Source: Lysobacter helvus
GTDB taxonomy: Bacteria; Pseudomonadota; Gammaproteobacteria; Xanthomonadales; Xanthomonadaceae
Length of the DNA: 64,000 nucleotides
Reading direction: 5' to 3'
Assembly: GCF_018406645.1 (NCBI RefSeq)
Contig: NZ_AP024546.1
Coordinates: 2,232,001-2,296,000, forward strand
Of this stretch, positions 52,627-62,194 are shown one piece after another; position 1 is the stretch's first letter, and every line of letters begins with the position of its first letter. The notes beneath the pieces were generated by a model, which saw only the letters and a program-made list of their open reading frames with translations, ran no database searches and was not told where the DNA came from. The position numbers were made by a program, and so were the translations under genes.

Positions 52627-55600
52627 TCAGAAGTCGTACTGGACCATGAAGCGCACCGAGCGCGGCGCTTGGAAGGACGCCGGTGTCAGGTAGGTGTCCA
52701 AGGGCAAGCCCGAAGGATTGTCTTCGGCAATTTCGTTCACTGAGGTCACCTTCTGCGAGTTCAGCACATTGAAGACGTCGACCTTGAACTGCAGTCCGTG
52801 CATCCATGCCGGACGGTATGCAACGTTGATATCCAGGTCGTTCGTCCAGGGCAATCGGCCGGACGTGCCACGCGGGCGGCGCGCAACTGGTCCGAATCCG
52901 CCAGCCGGTGTAGTGCCGCAGCGCGCGAACGAAGAGCCATACGGATGAACTCCGCCGGGGACAAGCCACGGAGTCAGGATGCCGAAGCAATTGACCGGGC
53001 GACCGGACTGCACAAGCACGTTCGCGCCGATGGACCACTCATCGTTGACTTCGAAGTTGCCGAACACCTTCAAGGTATGGCGTCGGTCATTCGGGAGGTA
53101 GCCGTAAGTATCCACAGTGAGTTCGCGATAGTCGAAGTCCTGCGTGATGCCTGTGTTTGCCTGGCCGATGTCCGACTTCACGCCGCCTTCGGTGTTGCCC
53201 TTCGACTTGGCGTAGGTGTACGAACCTTGGAGGAAGAACTTGTCCCAATTGCCGTCGAAGAAGAACTCCACCGCCGAGTACGTGCGTTTCGCCTTCGGGC
53301 TCAATCTGTCGCCCGCGACGTTGACAGGCGTCAAGTTGCCATCGCCATATAGGTCGGTAAGGAACACGGCGTCGTCGCCGGGGTTGAACAAGCGGCAATA
53401 TGGGAAGCCAGCGTTCGGCTGTGCGGATGCACGACCAGCCCCGTCAACCCAGTCACCAGTGGTCGGGTTGAATGTGAACCCGGCGGAATCCAGAATGGCA
53501 GTGTAGTCGCAGTTGTCATCGATCGCGGCTTTGAGGTCGCGGTAGATGCCGCGAACACCCAATGTAAAATGTTCACTCAGCGTCTTTTGCAAGCCGAGGA
53601 TGTATTCATCCTGATACATCGGCTTCAGATCCTGCGCAGCCACCGTCCGGTTGTTCTTCGCTGAACCGAATTCACCGTTGATATAGGAAAAGGGTGTGTT
53701 CGGACGGCCGAGCGGCGCGCCGGTGAACGGATCTACTCCGGTGAAGGCAGTAGTGAGACGCTGTTGGAATAGGGACGCGCTTGCAGCACGCGTGGCGACG
53801 TCGGAGGTCAGCGGGAGCGCGTAGCGGCCAGCATTGCCGAAGACCTTGAAGGTCGAGTCTCCGTCTACGTCCCACGAGAAGCCCAGGCGCGGTCCGAACT
53901 GGTTGTCGATCTTGACGAAGGTCTTGCCGAAACCATCGCGGTTGTCAAAGGTATCCCATCGCCCACCGATGTAAGCGACGAAATTGTCCGTGACGTTCCA
54001 GCTGTCCTGAACATACAGAGCGTGCTGCTTGACTTCGTTCTTCGTCCCCTGGTTGATGACGCGCTCACGCACCTGATCGACCCCAGAGCGATTCACGGAA
54101 TAGCGGAACTGGCGCCCGCCTTCGATCGAGGTACCTGCGATCGAGGTGTAATCGTCCTGATCGTAGCCGAAGCGAACCAGGTGGTCGCCAAGCTGCCATT
54201 CGGCATCGACGCGGAACTGATCGCGCGTGTCCTTCGAGTCGGCCCGCGGCAGTGCACCGGCGGTGATATTGCACTGGCTCGCGTACTCGCCGGTGACCTG
54301 CCGCCGCGACAGCGGACGGATGTCGAGGACGACCGGGCAACCGTTGGCGGGTGCATTGAGGCTGCCGCTATAGCGCACGTCCGTGCCGTCCGCGTACAGC
54401 AGGTGCTGGCCGCGCGAGAACTCGCCGTGACCGTAGAGCGCCGATAGCGTGAATGAATCGGTAAGGTAGCCCGTATATTTGAGGACGTAGTTGGTGCCAC
54501 CTTGGGTCTGGTACGACGTGCCGCGCTTGTTCAGGCGATTCAGGATGCCGATTGTATTGCTGTAAACATCCGTCTCCGTCTTTTGCTTGTCGGAAAAGGC
54601 CGTGAGCTCAAACAGGTGTTGCTCGGTGATGTTCCAGTCCATCTTCAAGAGCCACGCGGGAGTCTCGACGACCTGGGTGGAGTTGGTGGGAGACTGGACG
54701 ATGCCCCAGGCGTCGGCCCCCTGCCGGCGGTAGCTCACCAATCCGTAGGCGAACACCTTGTCCTCGATCAGCGCGCCGCTGGCCCAGACGCTCCCGACGA
54801 CGTTGTAGGTCGAGTCCTTGCTGTTGTCCTGGCGAAGCTGGCCCATGGTGCAGACGACGAAAGGTGCAGGACCGCAGGCCAGGGGATTCGACAGGTAGGT
54901 GTTCTTTGTATCTTCGGTGAGCGCCTTGGGCGACCAGAACACATTGCCGCCTGCGTGGAAATCGTTCGTACCACGCTTGGTGATCTGGTTGACCACGCCG
55001 CCGAGCGAACGGCCGAATTCGGCGCCGTAACCACCAGTCTTGATCTGCTGCTCGGCAATCGCCTCAAAGGGCACGTTCGAGAAGTTCAGGCTGCGGAACG
55101 AGTTGGTGATGTTGAAGCCGTTGACGTAGTACTGGTTTTCGGCGACGGACGAACCGCCGAACGAAGCCAGGTTGCCGAACGCCGCGTCGCCGCGGACGGT
55201 ACCCGGCGCCAGCAGCGCGACGCTGGTGGTGTCACGGGCGACCGGGATCTTCGCGATCTGCTCGGACGTCAGGATGGTGGTGGACTCGACCGATGAGACG
55301 TCGATCGGGTTGACCGCGCCGGAACCGACGACGGTGACCGTGTCCAGCGCCGCAGCGCTGTTGCCGGGGGCCACGAAATCTACCGCGGACGCAGTGCCGA
55401 CGCTCACGTTGACCTGACGAGCATTGTCGCCATTTCGAGTCACGGTGTACCGGCCGATCGGCAGCTGCGAGACGCGGAACGCACCGTCGCTATCAACTGT
55501 GATCGTGCGCGTGAATCCAGTCGCGGGGTTTGAAACCGTAATCGTGTCGCCCGAGGCCGCGTGGCCGGAAATGGCACCCGCAGTATTGGTCTGGGCTTGG

Positions 55601-55677
55601 GCCACCGTCGCAAGCGCGAACGACAACGAGAGGGCCAGCGCGCACTTGCGCTGGAGGGAAGGTTGGTTCTTGGTCAC
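52627..55677 (-). CDS. TonB-dependent receptor (Oar-like, carboxypeptidase-regulatory domain)
   Basis: This 1016-aa outer-membrane receptor uses TonB energy to import or handle large ligands. The signal peptide (CALALSLSFALATVAQAQ, about residues 11-28) is followed by a carboxypeptidase-regulatory-like domain (ITVSNPATGFTRTITVDSDGAFRVSQLPIGRYTVT). The plug domain has ENQYYVNGFNITNSFRSLNFSNVPFEAIAEQQIKTGGYGAEFGRSLGGVVN. The large barrel ends RFMVQYDF with the C-terminal Phe. GTG 55677 has AGGAG at six-base spacing. Oar-like receptors are abundant in xanthomonads; the ligand is unknown. The 3' region is duplicated. Confidence 0.92.
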   Translation of the reverse strand: MTKNQPSLQRKCALALSLSFALATVAQAQTNTAGAISGHAASGDTITVSNPATGFTRTITVDSDGAFRVSQLPIGRYTVTRNGDNARQVNVSVGTASAVDFVAPGNSAAALDTVTVVGSGAVNPIDVSSVESTTILTSEQIAKIPVARDTTSVALLAPGTVRGDAAFGNLASFGGSSVAENQYYVNGFNITNSFRSLNFSNVPFEAIAEQQIKTGGYGAEFGRSLGGVVNQITKRGTNDFHAGGNVFWSPKALTEDTKNTYLSNPLACGPAPFVVCTMGQLRQDNSKDSTYNVVGSVWASGALIEDKVFAYGLVSYRRQGADAWGIVQSPTNSTQVVETPAWLLKMDWNITEQHLFELTAFSDKQKTETDVYSNTIGILNRLNKRGTSYQTQGGTNYVLKYTGYLTDSFTLSALYGHGEFSRGQHLLYADGTDVRYSGSLNAPANGCPVVLDIRPLSRRQVTGEYASQCNITAGALPRADSKDTRDQFRVDAEWQLGDHLVRFGYDQDDYTSIAGTSIEGGRQFRYSVNRSGVDQVRERVINQGTKNEVKQHALYVQDSWNVTDNFVAYIGGRWDTFDNRDGFGKTFVKIDNQFGPRLGFSWDVDGDSTFKVFGNAGRYALPLTSDVATRAASASLFQQRLTTAFTGVDPFTGAPLGRPNTPFSYINGEFGSAKNNRTVAAQDLKPMYQDEYILGLQKTLSEHFTLGVRGIYRDLKAAIDDNCDYTAILDSAGFTFNPTTGDWVDGAGRASAQPNAGFPYCRLFNPGDDAVFLTDLYGDGNLTPVNVAGDRLSPKAKRTYSAVEFFFDGNWDKFFLQGSYTYAKSKGNTEGGVKSDIGQANTGITQDFDYRELTVDTYGYLPNDRRHTLKVFGNFEVNDEWSIGANVLVQSGRPVNCFGILTPWLVPGGVHPYGSSFARCGTTPAGGFGPVARRPRGTSGRLPWTNDLDINVAYRPAWMHGLQFKVDVFNVLNSQKVTSVNEIAEDNPSGLPLDTYLTPASFQAPRSVRFMVQYDF

Positions 55678-55929
55678 AGCAACTCCTGCATGGAATTGGA
55701 AGACCCTTGGGCAACAAGGGGAAGTACTGTGCACTTCGTCGGCAATCATTAATTTTTCGTCAGGACGCTTGATGTCCGATTTCGTGCGTGCAGGGCAATG
55801 CCATTTCAGTGCGACGTGCTGGCGCATTGCGCGGCAAGGCCAATCGGTGCCGGTGGAGCAAGTCCATTCGCGATGCGCGGGACGACGCAGCGCCCTAGGC
55901 TTGGCGCTGGATTGTTCAGGATTCGATGG

Positions 55930-56559
55930 ATGCGAACTCCGTTCCGCGGCCGACAAGCGCTGTGCAGGTGCATTTCGTCGGTCGATGTCGCCATGGTGGG
56001 AATCGGTTGTTTCGTTGTGGTCGCAGCTGCGTTGCACGGCCTGCGCAGCGACCTCGACTGGTCGGTTACGCCACTGAGCTTCTACCTTGTGGGCGCGCAC
56101 GGTGCCTGGCTCAAGGCCGCATACCTCGGGTTGGCACTGTCGATCGCGATCATCGGCGTGCGATTCCGCACGGCGATGCAAGCGGGGAGAGGCAGTTCGC
56201 TGGCCCCGTGGCTGTTCGGCATCGCCGCGCTCGCACTGGCCGTGACGGCCCTGGCCGAAACACACATCTCGGGCCATCCATGGACGCTCCCCGGTCGCGT
56301 GCATGCCGTCGCAGCGCCCATGGCCTTCCTGGCGGTGACGCTGGCGATGGTGATGCAATCCTGGCGCATGCGAAGCGATCCGCACTGGCTGCATCGCTAT
56401 CCCCTCGCGTTCGCGCTAGCCCTGGTGTGTTTCGCCGGACTCTGGCTCCACGCGTTCGGGCTGGATTGGCCCCGCGGCGTGTCGCAGCGGTGCCTGATCC
56501 TCCTCATCGTCGCCTGGCTCGCGATCGCGGGCAGGTGGCTGCGCTGTACCGCTCCCTAG
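55930..56559 (+). CDS. DUF998 integral membrane protein
   Basis: The 209-aa product has about six transmembrane helices: VAMVGIGCFVVVAAALHGL, WLKAAYLGLALSIAIIGV, LAPWLFGIAALALAVTAL, MAFLAVTLAMVM, LAFALALVCFAGLWLHAF and LILLIVAWLAIAG. DUF998 motifs include LSFYLVGAHGAWL and HAVAAPMAF. The start is uncertain: the frame is open from 55798, and MRTPFRGRQ at 55930 or MVGIG at 55993 are possible. Function unknown. It precedes the GH114-like gene by 37 bases. Confidence 0.75.
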   Translation: MRTPFRGRQALCRCISSVDVAMVGIGCFVVVAAALHGLRSDLDWSVTPLSFYLVGAHGAWLKAAYLGLALSIAIIGVRFRTAMQAGRGSSLAPWLFGIAALALAVTALAETHISGHPWTLPGRVHAVAAPMAFLAVTLAMVMQSWRMRSDPHWLHRYPLAFALALVCFAGLWLHAFGLDWPRGVSQRCLILLIVAWLAIAGRWLRCTAP

Positions 56560-56596
56560 CACCTCCGTTCCCCAACTACCAACAGGTACTGACTCC

Positions 56597-57544
56597 ATGC
56601 AACTTCGGAATACCAAGTTCGCGCGCCGGCTGAAGAGTGCAACCTTGATTCTCGTCCTCACGGTTGGCGTCGGGTTCGGCGCGGTGCAGCACCTCCACGC
56701 GCAATCCATCGATTGGTGGAAGCCAACCGCGACCCAACGCATTGCATTGCACTGGGTCCTCGAAGGAGCGCTGGACGTCACCAGTCCGACGCAAATGGGG
56801 CTGCGAGACATGAATGGAAATGCGCTGCCGGAACCGAACGTGTACGACATCGACGGGGAAATGAACTCCGCCGCCACCGTCGCCTACCTTCACGGCAAGG
56901 GGAAGAAGGTCATCTGCTACTTCGACGCGGGCGTGTACGAGTCCTATCGCACCGATGCCTATCGCTTCCAGGCGCTGTCGCCCCGGATCTGGGGTAACGC
57001 GGATGAGGGCTGGAACGACTCGTTCTGGCTCGATGTTCGCCGCGTGGACGAGCTCGAGCCGATCATGAAAGCGCGCATGCAGGTCTGCAAAGACAAGGGC
57101 TTCGATGCCATCGAACCCGACGAGATCGATGGTTGGGAGAACGACACCGGCTTTCCGATCACCTACCAGGACCAGTTGAACTACAACAAGGCGTTGGCGC
57201 GGTGGGCGCACGAGCTTGGCCTTTCCATCGGCCAGAAGGGCGACCTCATCCAGGTGCGCGACCTGGTCGATGACTTCGACTGGACGTTGAACGAAGAGTG
57301 CTTCCAGTACAACGAGTGCACGAACCCGTACGACCCCTATCTCGACGACGAGGTGCCCGGCCTGCAGCTGTATGTGCAACGGAACAAGGCCGTGTTCATC
57401 GCGGAGTACAAGGGCTACACGAGCACGAAGTGGAACAGCATCTGCACCAATTCCACGAAGAACCGGTTCAACACGACGCGATTCAAGCTGGGCTTGCGGA
57501 ACAACGGCGGGCGCATGCCGTGTTCAACGGCCGTTGGCTGGTGA
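56597..57544 (+). CDS. GH114-like endo-alpha-1,4-polygalactosaminidase-type protein
   Basis: The 315-aa product has a signal peptide (LILVLTVGVGFGAVQHLHAQ, ending near residue 36). A TIM-barrel-like GH114 domain follows: IDWWKPTATQRIALHWVLEGALD, VYDIDGEMNSAATVAYLHGKGKKVICYFDAGVYESYR, DEGWNDSFWLDVRR and KGFDAIEPDEIDGW, with LSIGQKGD and CFQYNEC. Asp/Glu clusters in YDIDG and EPDEID fit the family active site. GH114 enzymes cleave galactosaminogalactan-type polymers, but many relatives are uncharacterised. Likely secreted or periplasmic. Confidence 0.87.
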   Translation: MQLRNTKFARRLKSATLILVLTVGVGFGAVQHLHAQSIDWWKPTATQRIALHWVLEGALDVTSPTQMGLRDMNGNALPEPNVYDIDGEMNSAATVAYLHGKGKKVICYFDAGVYESYRTDAYRFQALSPRIWGNADEGWNDSFWLDVRRVDELEPIMKARMQVCKDKGFDAIEPDEIDGWENDTGFPITYQDQLNYNKALARWAHELGLSIGQKGDLIQVRDLVDDFDWTLNEECFQYNECTNPYDPYLDDEVPGLQLYVQRNKAVFIAEYKGYTSTKWNSICTNSTKNRFNTTRFKLGLRNNGGRMPCSTAVGW

Positions 57545-57652
57545 AATCGCGGGCGCGGGTCCAAATCCTGCGCCTTGCGGGCGTGCCAATCGCGTCGCAA
57601 GCGGCGCGATTGGCACTACGCTTCGTCACTTCAAGGAAGCGGAGCGGGACTG

Positions 57653-58723
57653 ATGCGCTGGCTGCATCGTGTGCGATTAGTTGCAGGTTGCGTGGCACTG
57701 GCGATGCTCTTCGCCGTTGCACCAGCGTCGGCGCGCTTCCTGCCGAACGTGCCATCGGAATTCGAAGCCTCGCTGGTCATCGGCGGCATCCGGCAGCACG
57801 TACTCGTGCGCGGGCCGGCCAATGCGCCGTTGCTCGTGATCGTGCACGGCGGTCCGGGCGTCAACGAGAATCCGCTTTACCGGCAGTACGTCCCCCAACT
57901 GGAAAGCGCGTACCAGGTGGTCTACTGGGAGCAGCGCGGCACCGGGCGGTCCCTGCCGCCGGGCATGCCGCGGCAGACGCTCGACATCCCGCAGTTCGTC
58001 TCCGACCTGGGCGAACTCGTGTCTCTTCTCACGCGCAAGTACAAGCAGGACAAGGTGGTCCTGCTGGCGCATTCTTGGGGCACGATTCCCGCGGCGCTCT
58101 ACGTGCGCGAACATCCGGAGCGCATCGCGGCGTACGTGGCGATCGGGCCGATGGTCGACGTCCCGGCGTCCGAGCGCGAGGGCTGGCAATGGGCCCGGGA
58201 TTCCGCGGTCGCCGCGGGGGACGCGAAGGCGCTCAAGGCCTTGGATCGCATCGGACCGCCGCCCCACGATGTCGACGCGATGCTGGTCTCGCGCAAGTGG
58301 GTCGAGCGCTTCGGTGGCGCGTTCCACCAGCCGATGCGCACTCGCACGCTCCTGTTCACCGCGATGAAGGACAACAAGATCGGCATCCCCGACCTGGTCT
58401 TGTTCGGTCGCGGGAACCACGTCTCGCTAGATGCCCTCTGGCCCGGAATCCGCGACTTCCGATTGCCGGTGCAGGGGCCTTGGGACATGCCGGTGGCGTT
58501 CCTGCTGGGCGACCACGACCACGTCACCTCGACTGCAGTGGCGCGCACGTATTTCGACGCGATGGATGCGCCCTGCAAGCGCTGGGTCGCATTCCCGGGG
58601 TCCGCGCACAACCCGCCGTACGAGGAACCCGAGTCCTTCGCACGCTTCATGTTGGAGCAGTTGCCGGGATGGACTCGCGATTGCACTGCTTCCCAGGCGG
58701 GTGCGCCGCAGGAAACCCGCTGA
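57653..58723 (+). CDS. Exported alpha/beta hydrolase (proline iminopeptidase-like)
   Basis: The 356-aa product has a signal peptide (MRWLHRVRLVAGCVALAMLFAVAPASA). It has the S33-type motifs VIVHGGPGVNENPLYRQY and VVYWEQRGTGRS, and nucleophile Ser141 in LLAHSWGTIPA. The acid lies in LLGDHDHVTS and the catalytic His in FPGSAHNPPYEEP. HGGPG is the oxyanion motif of proline iminopeptidases, so a peptide or amide substrate is likely. The frame is open 78 bases upstream, but the signal peptide starts at 57653. It ends one base before the next SRPBCC gene. Confidence 0.9.
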   Translation: MRWLHRVRLVAGCVALAMLFAVAPASARFLPNVPSEFEASLVIGGIRQHVLVRGPANAPLLVIVHGGPGVNENPLYRQYVPQLESAYQVVYWEQRGTGRSLPPGMPRQTLDIPQFVSDLGELVSLLTRKYKQDKVVLLAHSWGTIPAALYVREHPERIAAYVAIGPMVDVPASEREGWQWARDSAVAAGDAKALKALDRIGPPPHDVDAMLVSRKWVERFGGAFHQPMRTRTLLFTAMKDNKIGIPDLVLFGRGNHVSLDALWPGIRDFRLPVQGPWDMPVAFLLGDHDHVTSTAVARTYFDAMDAPCKRWVAFPGSAHNPPYEEPESFARFMLEQLPGWTRDCTASQAGAPQETR

Positions 58724-58724
58724 C

Positions 58725-59192
58725 ATGCGCCATCACACCGTGACCGAACACGTGCGCGTCCCGATACTCGTCGCGTGGCAGGTGCTGTCGGACGTGCGGG
58801 CCTGGCCCGAGTGGACACAGACCATGGAGTCGGTAGACCTGGAGGTTGGTACGCACCTGGTCGTGGGGGCGCGCGTGCGCATCAGGCAGCCCCACCTCCG
58901 GCCGGCGACGTGGACGGTGACGTCATGCACGCCGGGATGCGATTTCACTTGGGAATCGCGGTATCCCGGCGTGCGCGTGCGTGCGATGCACCGACTCGAT
59001 CCGACGTCGGATGGGTGCACGCTGCGCCAGGACGTGCACTTTGAAGGACTGCTTGGGGGCCTCGTGGCGCGCAGGCTGGGGCGGCTCACGCGCGAGTACA
59101 TGCAGGAGGAAGCCGAAGGCTTCCGCCGGCGCTGCGTGTTGCTGCACGCGCGAGGTCAGACCGCGGCGATCGCCGAGCGCGAATTCGCCTGA
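58725..59192 (+). CDS. SRPBCC/polyketide cyclase-like protein
   Basis: The 155-aa product is a START-like domain: HTVTEHVRVPILVAWQVLSDVRAWPEWTQTMESVDL (residues 3-38), VGARVRIRQPHLRPATWTVT and a long C-terminal helix (VARRLGRLTREYMQEEAEGFRRR). No signal peptide. It begins one base after the hydrolase stop and is probably co-transcribed. Such proteins bind hydrophobic ligands; the ligand here is unknown. It converges on the DUF1963 gene with four bases between stops. Confidence 0.85.
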   Translation: MRHHTVTEHVRVPILVAWQVLSDVRAWPEWTQTMESVDLEVGTHLVVGARVRIRQPHLRPATWTVTSCTPGCDFTWESRYPGVRVRAMHRLDPTSDGCTLRQDVHFEGLLGGLVARRLGRLTREYMQEEAEGFRRRCVLLHARGQTAAIAEREFA

Positions 59193-59196
59193 CGAT

Positions 59197-59970
59197 TCAG
59201 GTTGTCTGGAACAGGAGTTGCACGTTCCGGAAGTCGCTCCGTTCGGCGGCCGTGCGTTCGATCCAGAAGTAGAACGTGCCCCAGTCGGTCCAGGGCAGCA
59301 GGCGATCGTCCTCGCCATCTACCTGGAGCAGAAGACACCAGTCGTCGGGCGGCGATTGCATCGTGCCGAACTTCGCGTTCGTGCGCTCTGCGCAGAGTCG
59401 CTCCATGTCGTCGTACTGGACAACCGCAGGATAGCCGCCCACCTGGTGGCGCAACTGTCCGCCGAAGCGCGCATTGAGCAACGCTTCGTAGTCTCCGATG
59501 TGTTCACGGTAGCTGGTGAAGGGACCCGCTTCGCGCTCGAGGCGTTCTCGAGACGGCAAGGAGGCGAACGCTCGCGCCACCAAGGGGCGGATACGGGTGT
59601 CATCAGGTGTTGCTTCGGATGCCCCGGTCCCCGGCTGCGGCGCATGCAGCACGCAACAAGGCAGCGTGCCGTCCTCACCGTCGGTCTCGGGGTTGCAGAA
59701 GAACAGCAGCTGGCCTTCTTGCGGCAACCAGGGCAACACGCCCAGCGCGGCGATTTCGTCGAGGTCGAGGGTGCCGAGGCACACCATCGGCACGCCGGCG
59801 TCGACGGGCCAAGGCGTGTCGGGCGGCAGTGGGGGGCGCCCGCCGAGGCGACTCCGCCCTTGCGGTGGCTCGGCGGAGCGAAGATGGACGGCCAGCCGCG
59901 CCTGGCGGTCGGCCAGCGCTTCGAGCTGGGGGAGCGAGAGGGGCTTGCGTCGCCGGAACCAACCGAACAT
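59197..59970 (-). CDS. DUF1963 (YwqG-like) protein
   Basis: The 257-aa product starts MFGWFRRRKPLSLPQLEAL. It has SRLGGRPPLPPDTPWPVDAGVPMVCLGTLDLDEIAAL, GQLLFFCNPE, HQVGGYPAVVQYDDM and the C-terminal WCLLLQVDGEDD...DWGTFYFWIER. These are the signature blocks of DUF1963, including the GGYP and WGDxGxxYFWI regions. Cytosolic; function unknown. The frame is open far upstream without homology. It is divergent from the membrane-protein gene at 60130. Confidence 0.88.
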   Translation of the reverse strand: MFGWFRRRKPLSLPQLEALADRQARLAVHLRSAEPPQGRSRLGGRPPLPPDTPWPVDAGVPMVCLGTLDLDEIAALGVLPWLPQEGQLLFFCNPETDGEDGTLPCCVLHAPQPGTGASEATPDDTRIRPLVARAFASLPSRERLEREAGPFTSYREHIGDYEALLNARFGGQLRHQVGGYPAVVQYDDMERLCAERTNAKFGTMQSPPDDWCLLLQVDGEDDRLLPWTDWGTFYFWIERTAAERSDFRNVQLLFQTT

Positions 59971-60129
59971 GGCGTCGATTCGAGGTTGGGAGGCGTCACG
60001 ATACTCGGCGCGCATCGATCCCGAAAGGAGCAACCAAGCGCGATGGCCCCGTGGATTCGCGCCGGGATTGGCCATGGTCGCAGGTCGATGCCTGCGGATA
60101 CTGGCCCCTCCAACCGGGAGCCAACTTCG

Positions 60130-60594
60130 ATGGGCGCACGCAGATCTCCGTTGCCATGGGTCGTGTCCGCCGGATTGCTCGCCGGCGCGTTCGATATCGC
60201 CTATGCGATCGGGCTCGTCCTCTCGCAGGGTCGCTCGCCCGCGCGCATGCTGCAGGCAATCGCCAGTGGCGTACTGGGCAAGCCGGCGTTCGAAGGCGGG
60301 CTTCCCATCGCAGCGTTCGGCCTGGCTTGCCACCTGGCGATCGCCGTCGGCATGGCGTTCGTCTACTACGCGGCGGCGCAGCGCTGGCGCTTCCTCGTCG
60401 AGCACATCGTCGCGTCCGCCGCGGCCTTCGGCGTCGGGAGCTGGATGGCGATGCAGTACGTCATCGTGCCCGCGTCCGCGGCGCCTTTCGTGCTTCCGGC
60501 GGATCCGGCATCGATTGCGCGCTCGCTGTTCGCGCACGTCGTGCTCGTCGGGTTGCCTATCGCGTGGATCGTCCGACGCGCCCTTCGCGGTTAA
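60130..60594 (+). CDS. Four-helix integral membrane protein
   Basis: The 154-aa product has four transmembrane helices: WVVSAGLLAGAFDIAYAIGLVL, IAAFGLACHLAIAVGMAFVYYA, IVASAAAFGVGSWMAMQYVIV and SLFAHVVLVGLPIAWIVRR. The layout (GAFDIAYA, ARMLQAIASGVLG, then HxxIAxxxAFxYY) resembles small YagU/DUF1440-like or uncharacterised membrane proteins. ATG 60130 is the best start; upstream codons exist. Function unknown. It converges on the DUF2785 gene. Confidence 0.72.
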   Translation: MGARRSPLPWVVSAGLLAGAFDIAYAIGLVLSQGRSPARMLQAIASGVLGKPAFEGGLPIAAFGLACHLAIAVGMAFVYYAAAQRWRFLVEHIVASAAAFGVGSWMAMQYVIVPASAAPFVLPADPASIARSLFAHVVLVGLPIAWIVRRALRG

Positions 60595-60603
60595 GCCGCT
60601 TTT

Positions 60604-61473
60604 TCAGTCCCACTGGAATACCCGGTCGGGATCCAGGGCAAACCACCCGCGACCAGACAGAAGCAACTCCGCCTTGAACAAGCGCAGGTTGTGGCGACGG
60701 GAAAGGTACAGTCCCATCGCGCCCGGCTTCCGGATGGCAAGCACCTTCTGCTGAAGCGTGTCCAGCCAGACGAGCCATGCCGGGTGGCTGATCAGCCCCC
60801 TTCGACGCAGGGAGACGGCGGCGGCGGCGAGTCGCTCGGCTTCGCCGTGCACATAGAAGACCTGCTCCTCGGGAACAACCTGGGAAGCCAGTGGTGTCAG
60901 CAGTCTCCGCAGCAGATCCGCATCGACATTGGGATCGCTCGCAAGGGTGGCGATCAGGTCGGCCCCATGGGCGACGGAATGATGCCAACCCGTGGTCTCG
61001 TCGAATCCCCGGTAGTCATCCACGCTCCCCATGAAGCTCCCCGCACTCGCGACCACGCGTGCACGCTCGCGCTCCGTCATCCACGCCGCGCGAGCGTCGC
61101 GCCGCACCAGTTCGGCCAGCGTCAGGATTGCGAAAGAGCGCGCCAGCGAGTTGCCGTCGGATTCCTCGGCAATCGGCATCAAATCGCCCAGCAACCCACG
61201 CAACAGGTCCGGGCTCGCTTTGCTGGATGATGCGAAGAGTGCGAGCGCGCGATAGGCGACGTCGTCGCGCAAGGCCGGATCAGGATCGCCGAGGCACGCG
61301 ACCAGCGCGCGAAGGTCAACAGACAGGATGTTCTGGGTCCCATCGCGCACCTTGGTGGCTGACGGGGCAGCGGAAGCCTGGCAGGCGCCGTCGAACGCGG
61401 GCGCTGCTTGCGGCCAGAGAAGCGGAAGGAGAATGACGAGCGGCAGGGCCCGACCCCACGGGGAATGGGTCAT
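60604..61473 (-). CDS. Exported DUF2785 protein
   Basis: The 289-aa product has a signal peptide (MTHSPWGRALPLVILLPLLWPQAAPA). The DUF2785 domain is a helical repeat fold, with LVACLGDPDPALRDDVAYRALALF, ARSFAILTLAELVRRD and GSVDDYRGFDETTGWHHSVAHGADLIATLA. FETGWHHxxAHxADL-type blocks are the core of the family. The C-terminus has VWLDTLQQKVLAIRKPGAMGLYLSRRHNLRLFKAELLL. The frame is open to 61542; the signal peptide fixes the start. Function unknown. Confidence 0.85.
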   Translation of the reverse strand: MTHSPWGRALPLVILLPLLWPQAAPAFDGACQASAAPSATKVRDGTQNILSVDLRALVACLGDPDPALRDDVAYRALALFASSSKASPDLLRGLLGDLMPIAEESDGNSLARSFAILTLAELVRRDARAAWMTERERARVVASAGSFMGSVDDYRGFDETTGWHHSVAHGADLIATLASDPNVDADLLRRLLTPLASQVVPEEQVFYVHGEAERLAAAAVSLRRRGLISHPAWLVWLDTLQQKVLAIRKPGAMGLYLSRRHNLRLFKAELLLSGRGWFALDPDRVFQWD

Positions 61474-61538
61474 GGGTGACTGGGTCGCGTATGCAGCGTC
61501 AGGACCGGGCATGCAATTACAAGGATACGCATGGAGGA

Positions 61539-62012
61539 TCAATCCTTGCAGGCAGCGAATCCGCGCCTGAATGCAGCGCTGGCGTTCGCCGGCAAGCCGC
61601 TCGAGGCGCGGGCGGCCGAGCAGCCTTGTTCGAAGGTCTCGGGCGCTGCGGACTCCGGCGCATCGGTGCTACGACGCTGCCGCGCCGACCACATAAAAGC
61701 CCCTGCCAGCAGAGCTGCTGCCGCAATCGCTGAATTGCGCTCTGCAACGCGCGAATGACGCGGCGCGCCGACCAGGAAGGTCGCACGGCAGCCCCCCGTC
61801 ACCCAGATGCCGTTGCGGTCGAATCCCCAAGTCGAACCCTGCACGCAGGCGGCGCGACTGTGCTGCTGTTGAAGGAAGGCGCCGCCGCTGGCATCGATTG
61901 GGCAATGCGCAAGGGTTGCATCGCTGGATGCGCAATCGATCACTTGCTGCGCAAAGCACGGCGATGAGCACATGGCTGCAACCAGAAAGGCAGCCGGTAG
62001 ACGGATTTTCAT
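61539..62012 (-). CDS. Exported DUF3011-like protein
   Basis: The 157-aa product has a signal peptide (MKIRLPAAFLVAAMCSSPCFA). Next is a Cys-containing beta domain: IDCASSDATLAHCPIDA...RAACVQGSTWGFDRNGIWVTGGCRATFLVG, the pattern of DUF3011 (CxxGxxWGxxxxxIWVxxGCRAxF). A hydrophobic segment (AIAAAALLAGAFMW) and a basic/Ala-rich tail follow. It is probably anchored in the membrane with the Cys domain outside. An ATG nine bases upstream is possible. It lies 65 bases upstream of the DUF2785 gene on the same strand. Confidence 0.82.
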   Translation of the reverse strand: MKIRLPAAFLVAAMCSSPCFAQQVIDCASSDATLAHCPIDASGGAFLQQQHSRAACVQGSTWGFDRNGIWVTGGCRATFLVGAPRHSRVAERNSAIAAAALLAGAFMWSARQRRSTDAPESAAPETFEQGCSAARASSGLPANASAAFRRGFAACKD

Positions 62013-62194
62013 TCTTTGCAACCAGGTTGTCCGCGCGCCGACGCGTGCAGGGAAAAGGCGCTAAGAAGCTAGTCGTCCCCCATTTCAGCAATGAGGCCAA
62101 TTGCAATGCTGCAGGCCGGTCCATTGGCCCCAAGCAAGCGAGCCGGCTCACGTAGTTTCCTGCGCCAACTCATAGGCGCCAACGGGTTCGCAGG

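Noticed and set aside
55678-56394. N-terminal extension of the TonB receptor frame by 239 codons
   Set aside because: The signal peptide starts right after GTG 55677, which has a good ribosome site; the extension runs over the opposite-strand DUF998 gene.
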